A DNA stretch of 64,000 nucleotides, taken from CAVVFX01 sp963777595 (GTDB lineage: Bacteria > Acidobacteriota > Terriglobia > Bryobacterales > Bryobacteraceae). The stretch spans positions 1 to 64,000 of the forward strand of contig CAVZRE010000031.1 of the NCBI GenBank assembly GCA_963777595.1, read 5' to 3'. How positions within the stretch are numbered: the stretch's first letter is position 1; each line of letters opens with the position of its first letter. Position numbers and translations under genes: made by a program. A model generated the notes under the pieces. That model saw only the letters and a list, made by a program, of their open reading frames with translations, was not told the DNA's origin and ran no database searches. Below, piece after piece: positions 43,626 to 52,795 of this stretch.

Positions 43626-44951
43626 ATGCGAAGCGCCATTCTTCTTTTTGTTTTCGCCGCCTCCGTTCATGCGCAATCGGCTCTGCTGCTGATCTCGCTC
43701 GATGGCATGCGGCCGGACTACGTCCTGATGGCCGACGAGCATGGTTTAAAAATTCCGAATCTGCGCCGTCTGTCGGCTCAAGGCGCGCACGCCTCAGGAG
43801 TGCGCGGCGTGCTGCCTACCGTGACCTATCCCAGCCACACCACCATCCTGACCGGTGTCTGGCCGGCCAGGCACGGCATCTTTTCCAACGTAGTGACCGA
43901 CCCGATGGGCAAGAACCTTGACGGCTGGTATTGGTACGCCGAGGACATCCGTGTGCCAACTCTTTGGGACGCTGCGTCTAAGGCGGGAATGAAGGTCGGC
44001 AGCGTTTCATGGCCGGTGAGTGTCGGCGCGAAAGGCGTCACTTATCTCATCCCCGAATACTGGCGCGCGTCAAAGGGCCCGGACGACATCAAGTTACTTC
44101 GGGTGATCTCGACGCCTGGATTGATCAATCAGATTCAGCAGGAGGCGGGAGAATACATCACGGATCTTGATGCTGCGGTTGAGGGCGATCGGCAACGGAC
44201 CAAATATGCCGCCGCCATCCTGCGGGAGAAAAAAGTGCGCTTCATGACCGTGCATCTCGCAGCCCTCGATCACATCGAGCATCGCGGCGGACCTTTTTCT
44301 CCGGACGCGAATGCAGCGCTCGAACAACTGGACCAACAGGTCGGCCAGTTGGAAGAGGCTGCCAAATCGGCCTTCCCAAACGTTACGGTCTGCGTTTTGT
44401 CCGACCACGGTTTCGCGCGGACCGATCGTCAGCTGAACATTTTGAAGCCTTTTGTCGACGCCGGCCTGGTCACCTTAGGTAAGGCCGGTAAGATCACCGC
44501 ATGGGACGCCTTCCCCAAAGGCGATGGTGGTTCAGCCGAGATCTATCTCCACGACCCTCACGATGAGGCGATGCGCCAGAAGGTCAATGACCTACTGCAA
44601 AAGCTTGCCGCGGATAGCCGGAATGGAATTGATCGGGTCCTGAACTCGAAGGAAATTGCCGCGCTTGGAGGCGACCCCGAAGCGTCGTTCTGGTTGGATA
44701 TGAAAGTGAATTTTTCAGTGGACGCCAAGGCCACTACTGGAGAGACCGGACCCAGGAAAGTCGGTGGCACGCACGGTTACATGCCTTCCCATCCCGAATT
44801 GCAGGCCTCTTTTTTTATCGCCGGACCGCGCGTAAAACACGGCCTGGACCTCGGCGAAATTGATATGCGCAGCATCGCCCCCACCCTCGCCAAATGTCTG
44901 GGAGTGCCTTTTACATCTGGAGATCTTGAAGCGTTGCCGGTTTGCCAGTAA
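43626..44951 (+). CDS. Secreted nucleotide pyrophosphatase/phosphodiesterase (alkaline phosphatase superfamily)
   Basis: This 441-residue protein has a signal peptide (MRSAILLFVFAASVHAQ). ENPP family motifs are LLLISLDGMRPDYVL (metal Asp), GVLPTVTYPSHTTILTG (Thr nucleophile) and WPARHGIFSN. Then come TVHLAALDHIEHRGG (Asp, His), CVLSDHGFART (Asp-His) and KVGGTHGYMPSHPE (His). The Thr nucleophile rules out a formylglycine sulfatase. It probably hydrolyses phosphodiesters or nucleotide sugars in the periplasm. It converges on the allantoinase gene with an 11-base gap. A TATGAT box lies at 43613-43618, near the start. Confidence 0.92.
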   Translation: MRSAILLFVFAASVHAQSALLLISLDGMRPDYVLMADEHGLKIPNLRRLSAQGAHASGVRGVLPTVTYPSHTTILTGVWPARHGIFSNVVTDPMGKNLDGWYWYAEDIRVPTLWDAASKAGMKVGSVSWPVSVGAKGVTYLIPEYWRASKGPDDIKLLRVISTPGLINQIQQEAGEYITDLDAAVEGDRQRTKYAAAILREKKVRFMTVHLAALDHIEHRGGPFSPDANAALEQLDQQVGQLEEAAKSAFPNVTVCVLSDHGFARTDRQLNILKPFVDAGLVTLGKAGKITAWDAFPKGDGGSAEIYLHDPHDEAMRQKVNDLLQKLAADSRNGIDRVLNSKEIAALGGDPEASFWLDMKVNFSVDAKATTGETGPRKVGGTHGYMPSHPELQASFFIAGPRVKHGLDLGEIDMRSIAPTLAKCLGVPFTSGDLEALPVCQ

Positions 44952-44962
44952 CACCAACGGAT

Positions 44963-46243
44963 CTAACGCGCCGGCTTTACCAGCCTGCCCGCCATAGCCG
45001 AAGGAATCGTTTCGCCTCGCAGAATCGTCCGCACGGCGCGGCCTTTAAACTGGCGGCCGATATACGGGCTGATCCGATGCCGTTGCTGCAGCATGTCTCG
45101 ATCCATGACGAACGGGTGCGAGAGATCGACCAATGCGAAATCGGCATCGCAGCCCACCGCAATCCGCCCTTTGCGTAAGATTCGAAAGCGATCTGCGGGA
45201 TTTGCGGCGAGTAGTTCCGCAATTCGATCGAGCGGCAAACGTTCCAGAAGCGAGGGGAGCGTTGCCTGAATACCCGCGATGCCGCCCCAGATCCGAAAAA
45301 AATTATCGCCCTGTTTCATGTCGGGCGGGGCAGGGGAGTGATCGCTGCCGATGATATCCACGCTGCCGTTAACCACCGCCTCCCACAGGCCCTGTTGCTC
45401 CGCGGCCTCGCGCAACGGGGGCGCGCATTTTGCGACGGCGCCGAGGCGTTCCATGTCTTCGCCTGTGAAAGTCAGGTAATGGGGACAGGTCTCGATGGAA
45501 ACATCCGTGCCTCGGGCGCGAGCTTCGAGAGCCGCCGCGACCCCGCGTCCCGAACTGATGTGCACGATGTGTAGCCTGACCCCCGTCTCTCTCGCGAATA
45601 GAGTGACCCGGTCGATGGCTTCGATTTCGGCAATCACCGGACGCGAATCCAGATAGTCGCGTACACCGCAGCGACCGGCTTCTATCATTCTCCGCGTCAG
45701 GCCGCGCGTAATCTCTTCGCTTTCGGCATGAACCGATACCGGCAGATTGAGGCGCGCCGCTTCACGCATACCTTCATAGAGGGTTAGGTCGTCGGACCGT
45801 GGGAATTCTGGCAACCCGGAGTCGGACATGAAAGCTTTGAAGCCAATCACTCCGCATTCCGCAAGTTCCGCTAGGTGGTCCAGATTTCCGGGAATGATCC
45901 CGCCCCACAGCGCGAAGTCCGTCACGGACGCCTTTGACAGCGCCGCGTGCTTTTCGTCGAAGGCCTGCGCCGTCACCGTACAGGGCGCGGAGTTCAGCGG
46001 CATGTCGAAGAAGAGAGTCCCGCCCGCGGCCGCGAATGCACGGCTGCCGGTGGCTGCGCCCTCCCATTCGGTGCGCCCGGGTTCATTAAAGTGCACGTGC
46101 ACGTCAATGATCCCCGGCAGTATATCGAGACTCCGTGCGTCGATCTCGCGCTTGCCTGCCGGCAGTTCCGGGCCTATGGCGGAGATGCTTCCATCCTCTA
46201 CCGCGATATCCTGGCGCTGGCCGCGGATTACGAGGTCAGGCAT
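44963..46243 (-). CDS. allB: Allantoinase
   Basis: This 426-residue cyclic amidohydrolase opens allantoin to allantoate. It shows GIIDVHVHFNEPGRTEWEGA (two His ligands), a probable carboxylated Lys in GVIGFKAFMSDSG, the His segments LPVSVHAESEEI and RLHIVHISSGRG, and the Asp in DIIGSDHSPAPPDMK. These are the AllB signatures that separate it from dihydroorotase. It is the last gene of the leftward xdhA-xdhB-uraD-uox-allC-allB operon, with a 16-base overlap with allC. Confidence 0.95.
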   Translation of the reverse strand: MPDLVIRGQRQDIAVEDGSISAIGPELPAGKREIDARSLDILPGIIDVHVHFNEPGRTEWEGAATGSRAFAAAGGTLFFDMPLNSAPCTVTAQAFDEKHAALSKASVTDFALWGGIIPGNLDHLAELAECGVIGFKAFMSDSGLPEFPRSDDLTLYEGMREAARLNLPVSVHAESEEITRGLTRRMIEAGRCGVRDYLDSRPVIAEIEAIDRVTLFARETGVRLHIVHISSGRGVAAALEARARGTDVSIETCPHYLTFTGEDMERLGAVAKCAPPLREAAEQQGLWEAVVNGSVDIIGSDHSPAPPDMKQGDNFFRIWGGIAGIQATLPSLLERLPLDRIAELLAANPADRFRILRKGRIAVGCDADFALVDLSHPFVMDRDMLQQRHRISPYIGRQFKGRAVRTILRGETIPSAMAGRLVKPAR

Positions 46244-47409
46244 AAGAACCTTTCTCCCACTGCGAGCGCAGCTTCTACATCTTCCATGAGAACAGCCTCT
46301 TCGGGAGAGTGACTGATGCCGCTTGGACTCCTCAGGAAGAGCATGGCGGAAGGAACGTGGGGCGCTACGATCATAGCGTCGTGGCCCGCGCCGCTGGTGA
46401 TGTGATGAACGGAATAGCCGGCCGAGGCAACCGCCGCTGCGAGGCGATCGCGCAACTCAGAGTTCATTGGGACGGCCGGTTGGTCGAGACGCTGCTCATA
46501 GCGCACCTTCACGTCGCGCCGGTTGCCGATACTTGCAGCTGCTGAGATCAGCTGCCGGACCGCGGCTTGCCGGTTCTCGTCGGAACCGTGCCGGACGTCC
46601 AGGCTCACGGTCACCCGGCCGGGAATTACGTTCGTCGCATTGGGTTCAATTTGCATCCGGCCTGCCGTTGCGACCAGCCCTTCGTGAGCCGCGGCTTCCT
46701 GTTCCACACGCACAATCCACTGCGCTGCAGCAGTCAGCGCATCGCGGCGGCCGGCCATGGGAGTGGTGCCGGCGTGATTGGCCTGACCTTCGAAAGTGAT
46801 CTCGATGCGGCTCTGTCCGGCAATCGCGTCGACTACTCCGAGAGGCAGGTTCAATCTCTCCAGAACCGGTCCCTGTTCGATGTGGAGTTCGAGGTACGCA
46901 GCGGTCTCGGGAGCAAAATGCGCCGCCCCGAGGTCTGCTCGATCCAGGCCGAATCGGCGGATGTATGGCTCGGCAAGCGCGAGAGTGGCTGCGTCGAGTG
47001 TGCCCACCCACGCGCGGCTTCCAATGAAAGGCACACCCAGCCGGACGCCCTCTTCTTCGCAGAAGCCGATCACTTCAATCGCCGGATGATGTGCCTGCCG
47101 GCTGGCGAGGTCGCACAACTCAATCCCCAGAACCACGCCCAGAATGCCGTCATAGGCGCCCGCGTTCGGGACCGTGTCGAGATGCGAGCCGATGCTCAGC
47201 CGCGGTCCCTCGCCCTCTAAGATGCCCCGAAGATTGCCCACCGGATCGACGGTCACTCCCATCCCGATACTGCGCATCCACCCTCCCAGATGCCGGTGCA
47301 CGTCGTGCATCGGAGGCGAGAGAAACGTGCGCGTAGTACGCCCTGGCTCCTCGGTGAAAGTGGCCAGCGTCCGGCAACAATCGATCACTCGCTGGGCCTG
47401 AATGCTCAT
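46228..47409 (-). CDS. allC: Allantoate amidohydrolase
   Basis: This 393-residue M20 enzyme converts allantoate to ureidoglycine, NH3 and CO2 with Mn. Ligand motifs are LSIGSHLDTVPNAGAYDGIL, IEVIGFCEEEGVRLGVPFIG, AYLELHIEQGPVLERL and SGAGHDAMIVAPHVP. The phrase GQANHAGTTPMAGRRDAL is typical of AllC. ATG 47409 overlaps the uox TGA by 4 bases, so this start is preferred to the longer frame. Because ureidoglycine is unstable, its product is passed on to AllE, encoded 17 kb away. Confidence 0.93.
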   Translation of the reverse strand: MSIQAQRVIDCCRTLATFTEEPGRTTRTFLSPPMHDVHRHLGGWMRSIGMGVTVDPVGNLRGILEGEGPRLSIGSHLDTVPNAGAYDGILGVVLGIELCDLASRQAHHPAIEVIGFCEEEGVRLGVPFIGSRAWVGTLDAATLALAEPYIRRFGLDRADLGAAHFAPETAAYLELHIEQGPVLERLNLPLGVVDAIAGQSRIEITFEGQANHAGTTPMAGRRDALTAAAQWIVRVEQEAAAHEGLVATAGRMQIEPNATNVIPGRVTVSLDVRHGSDENRQAAVRQLISAAASIGNRRDVKVRYEQRLDQPAVPMNSELRDRLAAAVASAGYSVHHITSGAGHDAMIVAPHVPSAMLFLRSPSGISHSPEEAVLMEDVEAALAVGERFLCLTS

Positions 47410-48263
47410 CGGTGCAGCGTCAGTCCGAGACATCCGTATGGAGGACGCGCATCCGTGTAAACGCCGAAGGATTCGTCCTGCTCCGCAATCGTGTCCCACG
47501 TGCGATTGTTGGCTTCGAGTTGGATCTCTTCGATCGCCGGGATGTCCTCCAACATCTTCGTGCCGATCTGATAAATAATCTGCTGAATGCTTCCCGATTC
47601 AAATTCTGCGAAAACCTGATTCACCAGCTTCCGGACCTGAGTTGTTATTGAGCCCTTGCTGTAGGCGCTTTGCACACTCCGGTATGTCCATTCGAGATCC
47701 AGCCACATATGCAGCGGACGGTTCTTGATTTCCGGAAGCGTGGTGTATTCATCGCGGACGAATCCGTAGAAGGCGCTTCCGCCGAGGCGTAGAAGCTTAA
47801 AACCTTGAATGCCGGAACAGATTTCGAGCGGGCCTTCACGCCCGAATTCCAGCCGCGCATAAGCCCGGTCCGGTCCGGAGGGCACGAACACGGGGCACGC
47901 GGACGGCTGCGTCACCCGGGAATAAGGGATTTCCGTTGCCGTCAGTTGTGCGCCCTCCGCCTGCGGATAGATGTGCAAAAATTTTTCGCCCAAAAAACGG
48001 CAGTAGTCTTCGACATCGCCGCCCGTGAAATTCATGGTTTCGCGCTGGATGAAATTCTTCATCGAGTCAGTGGCGACCAGGTTGGTGTTGTCACCGGTGG
48101 TGTACGTTTTCCAAAATGCCTCGCCGTAGATCAGCAGCAGCACATTCACTCCGAATACCGGGCTCTGGCCCTCCGGCTCGTTTCCCGCGCGGTGGAGCCT
48201 GTAGGCGATCACGTCGCCTTTTCCGTAGTAGCTGCTCTTCTTACCGCTCGAAAATCGATTCAT
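47406..48263 (-). CDS. Urate oxidase (uricase)
   Basis: This cofactor-free enzyme of about 285 residues oxidises urate to 5-hydroxyisourate. Segments are SSYYGKGDVIAYRL, VNVLLLIYGEAFWKTYTTGD, NTNLVATDSMKNFIQRE (Thr-Asn-x-x-VATDS core), LRLGGSAFYGFVRDEYTTLP and LGLTLHR at the end. The VATDSMKN motif and the paired T-fold halves are diagnostic. Start may be ATG 48263 or 48284; the former keeps the family N-terminus. It follows uraD with overlapping or close ends. Confidence 0.95.
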   Translation of the reverse strand: MNRFSSGKKSSYYGKGDVIAYRLHRAGNEPEGQSPVFGVNVLLLIYGEAFWKTYTTGDNTNLVATDSMKNFIQRETMNFTGGDVEDYCRFLGEKFLHIYPQAEGAQLTATEIPYSRVTQPSACPVFVPSGPDRAYARLEFGREGPLEICSGIQGFKLLRLGGSAFYGFVRDEYTTLPEIKNRPLHMWLDLEWTYRSVQSAYSKGSITTQVRKLVNQVFAEFESGSIQQIIYQIGTKMLEDIPAIEEIQLEANNRTWDTIAEQDESFGVYTDARPPYGCLGLTLHR

Positions 48264-48273
48264 CGCCACCTGT

Positions 48274-48768
48274 TTACCTTGCAAAAATATCTTCTAAACG
48301 AAAGCGTGCAATTCGATAGACCTGCTGTAGCGCTTCTCGAAACTCGTCTTCCGGCGTCGACTGGAGACGGGTCTCCAGAGCCTGGATAATCCGAAGCTTG
48401 GTGCTGCCCTTTACAGCCAGAAGAAAAGGAAACCCGAACTTACTCTTGTAAGCCTCATTGTAATGATGCAGTCGGGCGAATTCCACCGGCGTCATTTGAT
48501 CGAGCTTAGCCGAACTTTGTTCTTTGGAGGACTGCTCGCTCATTCTCGCTCGTGCCCCTAAGTCTGGGTGGGCGCGCAAGAGCGTAAGTTTCTCCGCCGT
48601 AGAGGCTGCCTCAACTTCGGACGTCATGCGTTTGTGGAGATCATCCAACGATGCGAATGGCCGGTGTTTCCACGCGCGGCGAGCCACCCAGGATGAGTGC
48701 TCGAAGACGCCTCCCAGATGGTCCACGAAGTCGTTGACCCCCAAGGCATTCAATTGTGAGATCGTCAC
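48274..48768 (-). CDS. uraD: OHCU decarboxylase
   Basis: This 164-residue enzyme converts 2-oxo-4-hydroxy-4-carboxy-5-ureidoimidazoline to (S)-allantoin. It shows LNALGVNDFVDHLGGVFEHS, WVARRAWKHRPF, LTLLRAHPDLGARARMSEQS with the catalytic His in AHPDLG, and YNEAYKSKFGFPFLLAVKGS. No transthyretin-like hydroxyisourate hydrolase is fused or adjacent. ATG 48768 overlaps the xdhB stop by 4 bases. Confidence 0.95.
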   Translation of the reverse strand: MTISQLNALGVNDFVDHLGGVFEHSSWVARRAWKHRPFASLDDLHKRMTSEVEAASTAEKLTLLRAHPDLGARARMSEQSSKEQSSAKLDQMTPVEFARLHHYNEAYKSKFGFPFLLAVKGSTKLRIIQALETRLQSTPEDEFREALQQVYRIARFRLEDIFAR

Positions 48769-51095
48769 GAGTGGGCGGCTCCGGTAGATGCCGGCGCCGT
48801 TTGCGGCATTCCCAATTTCGTCTGCTGTACCGCCCGGTAAATGCGCTCGGGAGTGGCCGGGCTATCGAGCGTCACGGGTCCCCCGCTCCCGAAACCCGCA
48901 ATCGCATCGCGAATAGCCTCCCTTACCGATATCGCCAGCATCAGCGGAGGTTCTCCCACTGCTTTGCTGCCAAAGATGACTCCCGGTTCCGACGCGCGTT
49001 CCAGAAATGCAACATTGAACGTCTCCGGCATTTCGGGCCACGATGGAAGCTTGTAAGTGGACGCCCCGGCGGTAGCCAGCCTTCCCTGGGAATCCCACAG
49101 CAACTCCTCCAGTGTCAGCCAGCCCAAACCTTGCACGAACCCTCCTTCAATCTGTCCGCGATCGATGAGCGGAGAAACCGAATCGCCTACATCTTCCAGG
49201 AGGTCGGCACGCAATATACAATGCTCACCGGTAAATCCGTCGACCTCCACTTCTGCGACAGCCGCGCCGTAGGCGTAGTAGAAGAACGGTCGGCCCGTTG
49301 CGGTCGGAAGGTCGAAATGAATCTCGGGTGTGCGGTAATAGCCCTGCGCGAACAGCGAGACGCGATGGCGGTAGGCTTCCTCAACCACGCTGGCGAAGCT
49401 GACCATGGCCCGGTTCGGGCCCGCCGCGTAAACTTTGCCCGACTCGAAACGCACCGCGGTATCGTCGCAACTTAAAAGATTTGCGGCGATCGGCGTCAGC
49501 CGGCCTTTGATCTGCGAACAGGCATCGAACACCGCCGCGCCATTCAGGTCCGTGCTCGCCGATGCCGCGGACGGCGAAGTGTTCGGAACTTTGTCGGTAC
49601 GGGTTGGCATCAGGCGGATGGCTTCCGGCGTTACTCCCAAGCTATCCGCGGCGATCTGGTGGATCTTGGTGAACAGTCCCTGGCCCATCTCCGTGCCGCC
49701 ATGGTTGACCTGTACGCTGCCGTCGCGAAAAACTAACACCAGCGCTCCTGCCTGGTTCATCAGGGTTGCAGTGAAGGAGATGCCGAATTTGATCGGCGTG
49801 ATCGCGAGTCCTCGCTTGGTGTGCCGGTGTGCGTTGTTAAACTCCGCTACCGCTGCACGGCGTGTTTCGAACTCACTGCTCGCTTTCAGCGTGTTCCAGA
49901 TCGTGCCGATTCGCGCGGCGTCTTTTACCGGTTGCCCGTAGTGAGTCACGTCCCCTTCACGATAGAAATTCCGTTCACGCACCAGGTGCGGAGGAAGGTC
50001 CAGCGTGCGCGCCACACGGTCGAGAATGTCTTCAATCACGAGCATGCCCTGCGGACCGCCGAAACCGCGAAAAGCCGTTTGCGACGTCTTATGCGTTTTG
50101 CAGATCCAGCCGGACGCGTCGAGCGCCGGAATCAGATAAGCGTTGTCGCAATGAAATAATGCCCGCCAGATGACCGGCTCGGAAAGGTCCAGGCTCCAGC
50201 CCCCATCCGAATAGAGCGAAAATTCCACCCCGCGCAAATGGCCATCTTCATCGAAACCCACGGCAAAGCGCGCGTAGAAGGGATGGCGTTTGCCGGTCAG
50301 CACCATGTCCAGATGACGAGGCAGGCGCACGCATACCGGCCGCCGGGTTTTCCACGCCCCGAGAGCCGCCAGGGCCGCGAAGGGATTGGCTTGCACTTCC
50401 TTACCGCCGAACGCACCGCCCATCCGCAGACACTGCACTGACACCTGATTGCACGGGATGCCGAGCACGCGCGCGGCGATAATCTGGGTCTCGGTAGGAT
50501 GCTGTGTCGACGAATCGATAATGAAACCGCCGGTTTCATCCATGCGTGCCAGGGCGCACTGCGTTTCCAGATAGAAGTGTTCCTGACCGCCGATCGCGAG
50601 TTCCCCGCTCAGCCGATGAGGACTGTTTGCAATCGCCGCGAACGCGTCCCCGCGATGGATCCGCGCGGGAGCGGAATGATAGCTGTTAGCCGCGATGGCA
50701 TCCTGAATGGTCAGGATAGGAGTCAAGGTACGATAATCCGCTTTGACTCGCGCGGCGCCGAGTTTGGCCGCTTCGAGCGTCTCGCCCAGCACCCAAGCCA
50801 CTGCTTGCCGGTGGTGCATGATTTCGACCGGAAACAGAGGTTCGTCATGACGGTTAGCGCCGGAATCCCCTTCACCAGGAACGTCCGTCGAAGTCAGGGT
50901 AGTGACTACCCCGGGTTCATCAAGTGCCGGCGCGACATCCAGATGAAGCAGCAGCGCGTGAGCGTGGGGCGCGAGAACCGGCCACGCATGCAGGGTTTCC
51001 GGATAGCGAGGGAGCAGATCCTCTGTGTAGATCGCTTCGCCCGTCACGTGAGCCCGCGCACTTTCATGCGGCGTCGATTGGCCCGAATACTTCAC
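48765..51095 (-). CDS. xdhB: Xanthine dehydrogenase, molybdopterin-binding subunit
   Basis: This 776-residue catalytic subunit begins HVTGEAIYTEDLLPRYPETL. It contains GGQEHFYLETQCALARMDET, CLRMGGAFGGKEVQANPFAA, the Arg region QTAFRGFGGPQGMLVIEDIL, NHGGTEMGQGLFTKIHQIAA and the catalytic Glu in FGSKAVGEPPLMLAISVREA. All match XdhB-type molybdenum hydroxylases of the two-subunit type. It hydroxylates hypoxanthine and xanthine to urate. It overlaps xdhA and uraD by 4 bases at each end. Confidence 0.97.
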   Translation of the reverse strand: MKYSGQSTPHESARAHVTGEAIYTEDLLPRYPETLHAWPVLAPHAHALLLHLDVAPALDEPGVVTTLTSTDVPGEGDSGANRHDEPLFPVEIMHHRQAVAWVLGETLEAAKLGAARVKADYRTLTPILTIQDAIAANSYHSAPARIHRGDAFAAIANSPHRLSGELAIGGQEHFYLETQCALARMDETGGFIIDSSTQHPTETQIIAARVLGIPCNQVSVQCLRMGGAFGGKEVQANPFAALAALGAWKTRRPVCVRLPRHLDMVLTGKRHPFYARFAVGFDEDGHLRGVEFSLYSDGGWSLDLSEPVIWRALFHCDNAYLIPALDASGWICKTHKTSQTAFRGFGGPQGMLVIEDILDRVARTLDLPPHLVRERNFYREGDVTHYGQPVKDAARIGTIWNTLKASSEFETRRAAVAEFNNAHRHTKRGLAITPIKFGISFTATLMNQAGALVLVFRDGSVQVNHGGTEMGQGLFTKIHQIAADSLGVTPEAIRLMPTRTDKVPNTSPSAASASTDLNGAAVFDACSQIKGRLTPIAANLLSCDDTAVRFESGKVYAAGPNRAMVSFASVVEEAYRHRVSLFAQGYYRTPEIHFDLPTATGRPFFYYAYGAAVAEVEVDGFTGEHCILRADLLEDVGDSVSPLIDRGQIEGGFVQGLGWLTLEELLWDSQGRLATAGASTYKLPSWPEMPETFNVAFLERASEPGVIFGSKAVGEPPLMLAISVREAIRDAIAGFGSGGPVTLDSPATPERIYRAVQQTKLGMPQTAPASTGAAHS

Positions 51096-52511
51096 GCCGC
51101 CACCTCCAGGTTCAACTCGTACGCGTATTTTTCAAGGACGCTTTGCGCCATGGCGAGCCGATACTCCGCTGAGCCGCGATGGTCGCTCATGGGCTTCAGT
51201 GTCTTGGCAATCACATTCTGCGCTCGCTGCAAAGTACCTTCGTTCCAGGGACGGCCCAGCATCGCGTCTTCGGCTTCCAGCGCACGGATCGGAGTGGCGG
51301 CGACCCCTCCGTATCCGAAACGTGCGTGCGCGACGCGTCCCGATGGATCGAGCTTTATCGAGATGGCCGCCGCCACGGTACTGATATCGTCCGCCCGGCG
51401 TTTGGCGATCTTGTAGAAGCGCGTCTCAGCCGCGATCGGCTTCGGGATGCGGATGGAAACCAGCACGTCACGTGCGGTAAGAGAGGTCTGCCGGTAGCCA
51501 TGGAAGAACTCGTTCAATGCGACAGCGCGTTCGCCATCAGCACCCGCGATTTGCACCGAGGCGTCGAGGGCCAGCAGTAGGGGAGCGGAGTCGCCGATGG
51601 GGGAAGCCGTTGCGAGATTTCCCCCCAGCGTCGCGCGATTGCGAATCAACGGGGACGCGAAGAGTCGCAGCCAATCGTCTAGCACGGGCGGAGCGTTGGT
51701 CCAAAGTTCACCGATTTCGCTCAAGGTGAGGCCCGCGCCAATGACCACCGCATCGTCTGTCTCTTGGAACTGGCGAAGTTCGGGAACACCTTCGAGGCTG
51801 ATCAGGACCGGCCACCGGCGATCCCGCAGATTCGCTTCCACTGCCAGGTCGGTGCCCCCGGCAATCAGGCGCGCGTGGGGAAATTGTGACAGCAGCTTCA
51901 AACCTTCCGAAAGCTTTGATGGACGAAAGAATCGCGAGTCGCCGCTGCTGTATGCGATCGCGCCCGCTTCCGGCGCGAGTTGTCGCATCCGGTCGCGGAA
52001 CCAGCCCGCCGGCGCGGGCCCAAGCGAGAGCGCGGCATCGCGAATCGGACGGTATCCCGTACAGCGGCAAAGATTGCCGGAGAGCGCGTGAGGATCGCAT
52101 GGACCGCTGCGCCCGGGGCGATACTGTTCCGCAAAAAGACTGCACCACGAACCCGGGAGTGCAGTATCCGCACTGCGAGCCGGCCTGATCGATCATGGCC
52201 TGCTGCACCTCGGAAAGTTGCTCATCTCGGGCGAGCGCCTCTACGGTATAGATCTCCTGGCCGGCCGCCATCGGCAGCAGCATCAGGCAGCTGTTGAATG
52301 GCATGAATCGGCTGCCCGATTCTGCCGGCTTCACCATCAACACTGTGCAAGCCCCGCATTCACCCTCGGCGCAGCCTTCTTTGGAGCCGGTAAGTCCTTT
52401 GGAACGAATAAAGTCAAGCAGTGTGGTGGACGGAGCGAGACCCTGTGCGACGACCGGCTGGCCGTTCAATAGAAAACGGATTTCGTGCTGCCCGGCAAGG
52501 TCCTCTGGCAT
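51092..52511 (-). CDS. xdhA: Xanthine dehydrogenase, Fe-S/FAD subunit (one frameshift)
   Basis: This subunit carries two 2Fe-2S centres and FAD. The first part shows the plant-ferredoxin type cluster (KEGCAEGECGACTVLMVKPA) and the start of the second cluster (SQCGYCTPGFVV). A T-run error at about 52128-52134 shifts the frame. The corrected reading continues FAEQYRPGRSG..., ...LSGNLCRCTGYRPIRDAALS (second cluster Cys) and then the FAD domain (LSQFPHARLIAGGTDLAVEA; RNRATLGGNLATASPIGDSA). About 473 residues. First gene of the six-gene purine operon. The 284 bases upstream contain no gene; a TGTTAACA palindrome at about 52578-52585 is the only visible element. Confidence 0.94.
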
Positions 52512-52795
52512 TTTTGCTTCTCGGATATTGAATCGGGCTCACAGCAGAGTGCGCCAGTAGAAACGCTCTTGACCAAATGTTAACACTGGATGACGAACGT
52601 TGCAGCGACGGAGCGGTGCGTCTTCATACCCCGGTGGCACATCTTCCGGGCACAGTCAATCTTACTCGAAAACCATAGCTTAAGGTTCCGCTACGCGTTT
52701 ACAAGGCGAAGTCGGTGAAGGCAAATCGGATAAGCTCCTTGCGGAACCACGCAGTAGAAGACGACTAAGTTGGAACTCAGAATCGAGCTTTCTCT

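Noticed and set aside
43626..44951. Possible sulfatase target for the formylglycine-generating enzyme
   Set aside because: The nucleophile position is Thr in VLPTVTYPSHTT and no C-x-P-x-R motif is present, so it is an ENPP-type phosphodiesterase.
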